Source: Pseudomonadota bacterium
GTDB lineage: Bacteria > Pseudomonadota > Gammaproteobacteria > Steroidobacterales > Steroidobacteraceae
Length of the DNA: 22,238 nt
Reading direction: 5' to 3'
Assembly (NCBI GenBank): GCA_021850555.1
Contig: JAJZLX010000292.1
Span: 1-22,238, forward strand
Of the stretch, positions 16,715 through 22,238 are shown in pieces; positions within the stretch are counted from its first letter, which is position 1; each line of letters begins with the position of its first letter. Made by a program: the position numbers and the translations under genes. Below the pieces are notes generated by a model that worked only from the letters and a program-made list of their open reading frames with translations, was not told where the DNA came from and did no database searches.

Positions 16715-18322
16715 TCAGAACCTCACCGGCTCCTGGTATCGCCCGAACACCTGCGCGAGTTCTCGGGTGATCTCGCCGACGGTGGCATAGGCCTTCGCCG
16801 CGTCCAGCATCGCGGGCATCACGTTCTCGCCGCGCACTGCCGCAGCCTTCAGCGCGGCCAGCGTCCGAGTCACGCGCCGTGCGTCGCGCCGCGCGCGCAC
16901 CGCGTTCAGATTCGTGACCTGCGCGTGCGCATCGGCCTCCCGGTAGGGATGCAGTTCGACTTCCGCGTACTGCTCGCCCTCCTGGCGGTAGCAGTTGACA
17001 CCGATCTTGCGAAACTCACCCGACTCCATGGCCCGGACCATCCTGTAGGCCTGGGCGGATATGCGCGCCTGAATCTCCCCGGAGGCGACCTGCTGGACGA
17101 TTCCACCGTTGGCGTCGGTTTCGGCAATGATCGCGCGGATGCGGTCACGCATCTGATTGGTCAGCGTCTCGACGTACCATGAGCCTGCGAGCGGGTCAAC
17201 TGTCTCGGTCAGCCCCATCTCCTCGACAAGTAACTGCATTGTCCGCAGCGAGATTCGCTGTGCGTATTCCGACGGTATCGTGTACGCCTCGTCATAACAG
17301 CACAGCGCCATGGTTTGAGCCCCCGATAGCGCGCTGATAAGAGCGTAATACGCGCCACGGACGATGTTAACTTCGGGTTGTTCGAGCGTCAGGCCACCGC
17401 CGCCGCCGCCCGCTATCATCCGCATCCACATGGATCCGGGTTTGGTGGCGTGATATTCGTCGCGCATGATGCCGGCCCACAGGCCGCGGCCGGCGCGGAA
17501 CTTGGCGACCTGCTCGAAAATGTTGCCGAAGATGTTGAAGTTGAACGATAGACGTCCGGCGAACTCGTCGATCGACAGGCCGCGTCTGATGACCTCGTCG
17601 GCGTAGGCGCGGGCGATGCAGAATGCGTAAGCCATTTCCTGAGCGGGGTCGGCGCCCGATTCCCGAATGTGGTATCCGCAGACCGATACCGGGCTGTACT
17701 TGGGTGCATGATGCGCGCAGTATTCGATCGTGTCGCCGACCAGGCGAATTGACGGTGCGACCGGATATATCCATGTTCCTCGGCCGATGAATTCCTTCAG
17801 AATGTCGTTCTGCGCGGTGCCGCGGAGCTTTTTGATGTCGTAGCCCCGCCCTTCCGCCATCGCCAGGTACATGGCGATGAGTTGGGGCGCGGCTCCATTG
17901 ATGGTCAGGGAAACCGTGATATTGTCAAGATCGATTCCGGCGAAAGCAACCTCGAAGTCGTGCAACGTATCGACGGCCATCCCAACTCGTCCGACTTCCC
18001 CTTCGGCCGCGGAATCGTCGGAGTCAAGGCCGCACTGAGTCGGCAGATCGAACGCGACGTTGAGGCCGGTCTGGCCGTTGTCAATCAGATAGCGGAAGCG
18101 CCTGTTTGTGTCCGCAGCGTTGCCAAATCCCGTATATTGGCGCATCGTCCACGGCTGCTTGCGGTACATCAGCGGGTGAATGCCGCGGGTGAACGGATAT
18201 TCCCCCGGCTGTCCGACCAGCGAATAGCCGCCGGTTCGCTCGACATCGGCCGGGTTATACACCGCCTGGATCTCGATTCCCGATTCATTCACGACCGGCT
18301 TGGGCCTGGTTGAATCACTCAT
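16715..18322 (-). CDS. Cobalamin-dependent acyl-CoA mutase, large (substrate-binding) subunit
   Basis: The ATG at 18322 overlaps the stop of the B12-binding subunit (ATGA), giving 535 aa. The TIM-barrel domain follows methylmalonyl-CoA mutase: WTMRQYTGFG, VAFDLPTQCGLDSD, TAQNDILKEFIGRGTWIYP, GYHIRESG. With a constant offset of 26 to Propionibacterium MCM (from memory), Tyr89, Gln197, Arg207, Tyr243 and His244 correspond to Tyr63, Gln171, Arg181, Tyr217 and His218. Arg207 binds the substrate carboxylate in MCM and is lost in isobutyryl- and 2-hydroxyisobutyryl-CoA mutases, so a dicarboxylic-type acyl-CoA is plausible. In contrast, the RTHSQTSGW-type segment of MCM is RMIAGGGGGG here (301-310). 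Cobalamin binds the separate small subunit. The exact reaction is unknown. Confidence 0.85.
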   Translation of the reverse strand: MSDSTRPKPVVNESGIEIQAVYNPADVERTGGYSLVGQPGEYPFTRGIHPLMYRKQPWTMRQYTGFGNAADTNRRFRYLIDNGQTGLNVAFDLPTQCGLDSDDSAAEGEVGRVGMAVDTLHDFEVAFAGIDLDNITVSLTINGAAPQLIAMYLAMAEGRGYDIKKLRGTAQNDILKEFIGRGTWIYPVAPSIRLVGDTIEYCAHHAPKYSPVSVCGYHIRESGADPAQEMAYAFCIARAYADEVIRRGLSIDEFAGRLSFNFNIFGNIFEQVAKFRAGRGLWAGIMRDEYHATKPGSMWMRMIAGGGGGGLTLEQPEVNIVRGAYYALISALSGAQTMALCCYDEAYTIPSEYAQRISLRTMQLLVEEMGLTETVDPLAGSWYVETLTNQMRDRIRAIIAETDANGGIVQQVASGEIQARISAQAYRMVRAMESGEFRKIGVNCYRQEGEQYAEVELHPYREADAHAQVTNLNAVRARRDARRVTRTLAALKAAAVRGENVMPAMLDAAKAYATVGEITRELAQVFGRYQEPVRF

Positions 18323-18717
18323 GGGACATTTGCCTCGACGAACGCCACTATATCGGCCAGCCGTGAACTCGATGGAAACACGCCCTTGAATCCCAGCGCG
18401 CGCAGGCTCGCATGATCCGTTCTGGGAAGGTTGCCCCCGATGATCCACAACCGATTGCCGAGGCCGGATTGCTCCAGCATGGGTTTCAGCTTGCGGCAAA
18501 ATTCCAGGTGAGAACCCGCCATGCTGGACAGCGCAACGACGTCAGCGTCGTTGTCGCGCGCGATTTTTGCGATCGACGCCGGCGTCTGACGCAAACCCGT
18601 GTAAATGACCTCGAAACCGGCATCCATCAGTGCACGCGCCACGACTTTGGCGCCATGGTCGTGACCGTCGAGACCGGGTTTGCCGAGGACGATGCGGATC
18701 GGCCGCCTTTGATTCAT
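18319..18717 (-). CDS. Cobalamin-binding small subunit of the acyl-CoA mutase
   Basis: This 132-aa Rossmann-like domain has the B12-binding motif DxHxxG as Asp17-Gly-His19-Asp-His-Gly22, where His19 replaces dimethylbenzimidazole as the lower cobalt ligand. It continues with GAKVVARALMDAGFEVIYTG, the SSMAGSH loop and WIIGGNLP, all standard for the family. Together with the downstream large subunit it forms a two-gene mutase of the IcmB/HcmB type. Its ATG overlaps the acyl-CoA dehydrogenase stop, and its own stop overlaps the large-subunit start. No MeaB-type GTPase chaperone is encoded in this window. Confidence 0.92.
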   Translation of the reverse strand: MNQRRPIRIVLGKPGLDGHDHGAKVVARALMDAGFEVIYTGLRQTPASIAKIARDNDADVVALSSMAGSHLEFCRKLKPMLEQSGLGNRLWIIGGNLPRTDHASLRALGFKGVFPSSSRLADIVAFVEANVP

Positions 18718-19850
18718 CGCGTGAGCTCCCGTGCGATGACCAGCCTAAGTATCTCGCTGGTTCCGCCGCCAATCAAGGTGAAGCGCACGTCGCGCAAGTA
18801 GCGTTGTATCGGGTATTCCATTGCGTAGCCATAGGAGGCGTAGATGCGGGCTGCCAGATCGCATACGGTCGCGGCTGTTTCGCTCGCGTGCAGCTTGGCC
18901 ATGGCCGCCTCGCGGTGATGTGGCAAGCCGGCGTCGTAGCGGCGCGCGGCCTCATACACGAGCAGCTCGGCGGAGGCCAGTCCCGTCGCCATGTCCGCGA
19001 GCTTCAGCTGGATTGCCTGGTACGCGCCGATCGGTTTGCCGAACTGCCTGCGCTCGGACGCGTAGCGAATCGAGGCGTCAAGGGCGGCGCGGGCGACGCC
19101 AACGGCCATCGCTCCGGTGATGATGCGGATTTCCGCCAGCGTCCTGCGCAGATGCTCTTCGCCATCGCCTTCGATTCGCGACAGCCGATGCGAGTCGGGC
19201 ACGAAGCACTGATCGAGGCTCAATTCGGCGGTCGGCAGCGCCCATACGCCCATCTTGTGGATGTTCCGGCCAATCTTCAGGCCAACGGAGCCTCGTTCGA
19301 CGAGGAAGATCGTCAGCTTCGACTCGGTCCCGGCACGAGCGAATACCGTGAAGAAATCCGCCACCGCTGCCGAGGTGACCCAAGTCTTTTGACCCGTCAG
19401 CAGGTAGCCGCCGGCGGTGCGCTCAGCGCGCGTGGCGATGCTTCCGAGGTCGCTGCCTGCATTGGGTTCGGTCATGCAGATTGCGCCGATTTTCCTGCCT
19501 TGCAGCGCCGGACGGAACAGACGTTCCCTGATGTCCTCGTTGCCGAGGAGCTGAAGGAACTTCGTGCCCATCAGGGACTGCATCGCGGCAGCGCCGGCAA
19601 GCGACAGCGAGCCGCGGGCAACTTCCTCGAGGGCCAGGCAAAATTCGGTCAGCCGCATGCCCGCGCCGCCATCTGCCTCCGGATAGCGCATGGCGAACAA
19701 TCCCACGTCTGCGAGCTGCGCGAACAGCTCCGTCGGAAAAGTACCTGCTGTGTCAAGGTCCGCCGCTCGCGGGGCGATCGTTTCATCGGACAGGCGAGCG
19801 AACATGTCGCGAACCTGGCGCTGCTCGTCGCTGAGGAGGAGATCCATCAT
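18714..19850 (-). CDS. Acyl-CoA dehydrogenase
   Basis: This 378-aa FAD enzyme introduces the 2,3-double bond into an acyl-CoA and passes electrons to ETF. Family blocks are GSLSLAGAAAMQSLMGTKFL, ICMTEPNAGSDLGSIATRAE, YLLTGQKTWVTSAAVADFF, RRQFGKPIGAYQAIQLKLADM and RIYASYGYAMEYPIQRYLRD. The motif that ends YEGTS in medium-chain enzymes reads GGGTSEI, so the classical C-terminal Glu is missing and the alternative position used by isovaleryl- and long-chain enzymes does not clearly carry Glu. Substrate and base are therefore uncertain. It overlaps the ligase stop and the B12-subunit start (ATGA at both ends), so it is translationally coupled. Confidence 0.87.
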   Translation of the reverse strand: MMDLLLSDEQRQVRDMFARLSDETIAPRAADLDTAGTFPTELFAQLADVGLFAMRYPEADGGAGMRLTEFCLALEEVARGSLSLAGAAAMQSLMGTKFLQLLGNEDIRERLFRPALQGRKIGAICMTEPNAGSDLGSIATRAERTAGGYLLTGQKTWVTSAAVADFFTVFARAGTESKLTIFLVERGSVGLKIGRNIHKMGVWALPTAELSLDQCFVPDSHRLSRIEGDGEEHLRRTLAEIRIITGAMAVGVARAALDASIRYASERRQFGKPIGAYQAIQLKLADMATGLASAELLVYEAARRYDAGLPHHREAAMAKLHASETAATVCDLAARIYASYGYAMEYPIQRYLRDVRFTLIGGGTSEILRLVIARELTR

Positions 19851-21379
19851 GCGCCCTCGTTCATCGCTGCGTCCAGAATCGCTGCACGCACATCGGCGCG
19901 GCGCAACTTGCCGAATGCGTTGCGCGGCATGTGTTTGAGAAAATGCAATTCCCGGGGGTGTTTGTAGCGCGCGAGTCTGTCCTCGAGCAGCAGCTTGACG
20001 GCATCCATGCTGAGGTCGGAACCGTCGCGGAGAACTATGGCGGCAACGACCATTTCACCGAACTTCTCATCCGGCTTGCCGACGACGCAAGCCTCCAGTA
20101 CCAACGGGCTTTCGAGCAGCAGGGTTTCGACCTCCTCGGGATAAACGTTTTCCCCGCCCGTAATGATCATGTCTTTCTTGCGTGAAACGACGTAGAGGAA
20201 GCCGTCTGAATCCAGGTGCCCGATGTCCCCGGAGCAGAACCAGCCATCGCAGAAGGCGGAAGCGGTTTGCGCGGGCTGCTTCCAGTAGCCTTTCATGACG
20301 TTGCGCCCTCTGACGAGAATCTCGCCATCGACGCCGGCGGGAACGTCGGAGTGGTTTTCATCGACTACGCGGATCTCGCAGTGGAGGGCGGGCGCGCCGG
20401 CGGAACCGGGGCGCAACATTGCATCTTCGCGACGCTGGTAGGCGGCGATTGGGGCGGTCTCGGTAGAACCGTACACCTGCGCCAAGGGAATTCCGAGCAG
20501 GTTAATGCGCTTCGCGAACTGCTCGGAGACGATGGTTGATCCGGTCGTGATCATCCGCAGCGAAACCAGTTTTGACGGGCCGCAAGTCGGCAGATCGAGC
20601 ATCGCAGTAAGCTGCGCTGGAACGAGTACGGTGAGCGTGATGCGATCCGTCTCAATCGCAGTCAGCGCATCCTCGGCGCTGAAGCGCGGATGCATGATCA
20701 CGGATGCGCCGGCACGCAGTGCGGGTAGCGTCTGGATGTTGAGCCCACCGACGTGAAACATCGGCAGCGTCGTCAATACACGATCCTGGCTGGTCAGCTC
20801 GTGCATGTGCGTGCTGTTGGCGGCGTTGCATTCGACCGCGTCCTGTGTGAGCACGACGCCCTTCGGCATTCCGGTCGTTCCCGACGTATAGCAGAGAATT
20901 ATCGGTGCATCCGGCCGTCCCATACGCAGCGCGGAAGGCAGCGTTCCTTGCGTCCGCTCCGGCGGGTTCCAGACCAGCCATCCGGCTGGCGGCTCGCCGC
21001 CGGTAACGATGCAGGCCGCCGTTGGCCTCGGGGCGAACGCGCGAAGGGCGGCGAGGAAGGGCGGCTCGGTCACCAGGGCCTGTGGAGCACAATTGTCGAG
21101 GATACGGTGAAGCTCCTGCGCGGTCAGGCGCCAACTGATCGGGGCCAGGAGGCTTCCAAGTTGGGCACAGGCGAAGAAGAGCTTCAGCAGCAATGGGCTG
21201 TTGAGCCCGAGGTAAGCAACGACTGATCCCTCACGTACGCCAAAGTCCACAAGATATCGGGCCGTCAAATCGATTTCTTGCGCGAGCTGCGCATAACTGA
21301 GGTCTTCGCCCTCGAAGCGGATCGCGGTGCGATCCGGCATAAATCGGGCGTTTCGCTCGATCCAGTGCGACAGGTCCAT
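19847..21379 (-). CDS. AMP-forming acyl-CoA ligase
   Basis: This 510-aa member of the ANL superfamily activates a carboxylic acid with ATP and CoA. The phosphate-binding loop YTSGTTGMPKG is at 164-174. It is followed by YGSTETAPIAAY, the hinge region GDIGHLDSDGFLYVVSRKKD, MIITGGENVYPEEVE, and Lys491 in NAFGKLRR, the conserved catalytic lysine. It is the first gene of the operon, so it probably performs the entry step for the substrate. The fatty-acid/aryl-acid specificity cannot be judged by eye. The ATG at 21379 has only a weak upstream purine tract. Confidence 0.9.
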   Translation of the reverse strand: MDLSHWIERNARFMPDRTAIRFEGEDLSYAQLAQEIDLTARYLVDFGVREGSVVAYLGLNSPLLLKLFFACAQLGSLLAPISWRLTAQELHRILDNCAPQALVTEPPFLAALRAFAPRPTAACIVTGGEPPAGWLVWNPPERTQGTLPSALRMGRPDAPIILCYTSGTTGMPKGVVLTQDAVECNAANSTHMHELTSQDRVLTTLPMFHVGGLNIQTLPALRAGASVIMHPRFSAEDALTAIETDRITLTVLVPAQLTAMLDLPTCGPSKLVSLRMITTGSTIVSEQFAKRINLLGIPLAQVYGSTETAPIAAYQRREDAMLRPGSAGAPALHCEIRVVDENHSDVPAGVDGEILVRGRNVMKGYWKQPAQTASAFCDGWFCSGDIGHLDSDGFLYVVSRKKDMIITGGENVYPEEVETLLLESPLVLEACVVGKPDEKFGEMVVAAIVLRDGSDLSMDAVKLLLEDRLARYKHPRELHFLKHMPRNAFGKLRRADVRAAILDAAMNEGA

Positions 21380-21547
21380 CGTTAGGGTCCCGCCATTGCC
21401 CTGTTTAGTCTAGTGTGGCAGGGCAGGCAGGCGCGAGCACCAAGGCCCGGCGCACGCTGCCGCTGGCAGAGAGCCCAAGAGGCTGAGCGCGAAACTTTCC
21501 GCCGGGACGTGTCCCAAAACGGCCGCATTCCACGGTGGCAAAATGCA

Positions 21548-21561
21548 TACTGCATACAGTA
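21548..21561. promoter_or_regulatory. Inverted repeat TACTG-N4-CAGTA, putative operator (site 2)
   Basis: TACTG and CAGTA flank CATA between the divergent ligase operon and the hydantoinase-like gene. Fourteen of 18 positions match site 1 (8359-8376), giving the shared form TGNATACTGNNNNCAGTA. It overlaps the presumed -10 region of the minus-strand operon. Confidence 0.6.
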
Positions 21562-21585
21562 CACTATGTTCCGAAACAGTGTCAA
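21556..21585 (-). promoter_or_regulatory. Putative sigma70 promoter of the nine-gene operon
   Basis: On the minus strand TTGACA (21585-21580) is separated by 18 nt from TACTGT (21561-21556), which is part of the inverted repeat. The -35 is perfect and the -10 weak. It would leave a leader of about 170 nt before the ligase start. The leader region 21380-21550 holds no recognisable gene. Confidence 0.45.
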
Positions 21586-21596
21586 TGAAGGCAGCC

Positions 21597-22238
21597 ATGC
21601 GCGTAGGCATAGACGTCGGCGGTACATTCACAGACTTCGTGCTCCTGAATGAGAGCACGGGCGAGACCCACTCGCACAAGTGCCTCACCACGCCGGCGGA
21701 TCCTGCCCAGGCGATTCTGGACGGTCTCCTCGCCCTCGAGCGCATGCGCCCCGCAACCATCGCGAACCTCGAAGAGGTCATCCATGGTACGACGCTTGTC
21801 ATAAACGCGATCATCGAGCGTAAGGGCGCGAAGACAGGTCTTCTGACGACCAGCGGGTTCCGCGATGTCCTGGAGCTCGGGCGCGAGCTTCGCTACGCCG
21901 CATACGACCCTCACGCTCCGATGCCCGAGCCGCTCGTTCCCCGCGAACGACGCCTTGAGGTCCGCGAGCGCATCCGTGCCGACGGCAGCATTCTGCGGGC
22001 ACTCGAACCGGACAGTGTCAGCACGTCGCTGGCGCGCCTAAAGGCCGATGGAGTCGAGTCAATTGCGGTCTGCCTGCTCAATTCATTTGAGAATCCGCAG
22101 CACGAGTTCGAGATCAAGCGCCTGATCGCCGAGGTGCTACCGGAGGTTTCGGTTTCGATTTCCTACGAGGTGTTGCCTCAGATCCGCGAATACGAACGCA
22201 CAAGCACGACTGTCGCGAACGCATACGTCAAGCCGTTG
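21597..22238 (+). CDS. Hydantoinase/acetone-carboxylase-type protein, N-terminal part (cut by window edge)
   Basis: The 214 visible residues start MRVGIDVGGTFTDFVLL, the ASKHA-type nucleotide-binding start of hydantoinase A/5-oxoprolinase subunits, followed by HGTTLVINAIIERKGAKTGLLTTSGFRDVLELGRE. Family members use ATP to open cyclic amides or, as in acetone and acetophenone carboxylases, to carboxylate ketones. The ATG at 21597 is chosen because GAAGG lies 5 nt upstream; an ATG at 21585 is poorer. It is divergent from the nine-gene operon and shares its operator. It may encode a carboxylation step of the same pathway, but the B subunit and the rest are outside the window. Confidence 0.85.
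   Translation, partial: MRVGIDVGGTFTDFVLLNESTGETHSHKCLTTPADPAQAILDGLLALERMRPATIANLEEVIHGTTLVINAIIERKGAKTGLLTTSGFRDVLELGRELRYAAYDPHAPMPEPLVPRERRLEVRERIRADGSILRALEPDSVSTSLARLKADGVESIAVCLLNSFENPQHEFEIKRLIAEVLPEVSVSISYEVLPQIREYERTSTTVANAYVKPL

Noticed and set aside
16715..18717. 2-Hydroxyisobutyryl- or isobutyryl-CoA mutase
   Set aside because: Two-gene arrangement matches, but Tyr63 and Arg181 keep the methylmalonyl-type residues that those enzymes replace.

Overview
This is a high-GC segment of a Gram-negative, probably proteobacterial, chromosome. A TonB-dependent receptor, GTG/TTG starts and long gene strings joined by 4-nt overlaps point that way; there is no rRNA or other marker to name a genus. 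I see no tRNA, IS element, integrase or CRISPR array. Nearly all intact genes belong to acyl-CoA catabolism, molybdenum hydroxylase chemistry or cobalamin-dependent rearrangement. The window therefore looks like an accessory catabolic island.

Layout. (1) 1-1500, minus strand: an AraC-type regulator, then the start of a TonB-dependent receptor, truncated by the window edge. (2) 1.5-2.75 kb: no intact gene, but a decayed metallo-beta-lactamase-fold hydrolase on the plus strand, then a terminator-like hairpin and a 22-bp operator-like palindrome. (3) 2754-4708, plus strand: an FlK-type acyl-CoA thioesterase, a four-cluster ferredoxin-like subunit and an NrfD-like membrane anchor. The last two resemble the electron-transfer subunits of a molybdopterin oxidoreductase (PadC/PadD style), but no catalytic subunit is present. 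(4) 8277-4891, minus strand: a CobS-like AAA+ ATPase, a CobT-like VWA protein and a short XdhC/CoxI protein. (5) 8487-10508, plus strand: a fused 3-hydroxyacyl-CoA dehydrogenase/enoyl-CoA hydratase. (6) 21379-10518, minus strand: a tight nine-gene operon of acyl-CoA ligase, acyl-CoA dehydrogenase, B12-binding mutase subunit, mutase large subunit, three-subunit Mo hydroxylase (FAD, 2Fe-2S, Mo), family III CoA-transferase and thiolase. (7) 21597 to the end, plus strand: the N-terminus of a hydantoinase/acetone-carboxylase-type protein.

Working model (inference). An imported carboxylic acid is activated to its CoA thioester, desaturated, rearranged by a B12 mutase of unusual sequence, hydroxylated by the Mo enzyme, and broken down by hydratase/dehydrogenase and thiolase. 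The CobS/CobT/XdhC trio would mature the Mo hydroxylase, as CoxD/CoxE/CoxI do for CO dehydrogenase. Two nearly matching inverted repeats (TACTG-N4-CAGTA) lie in the promoter regions of the CobS/CobT/XdhC operon and of the nine-gene operon. This suggests one regulator controls both. The substrate cannot be read from the sequence.
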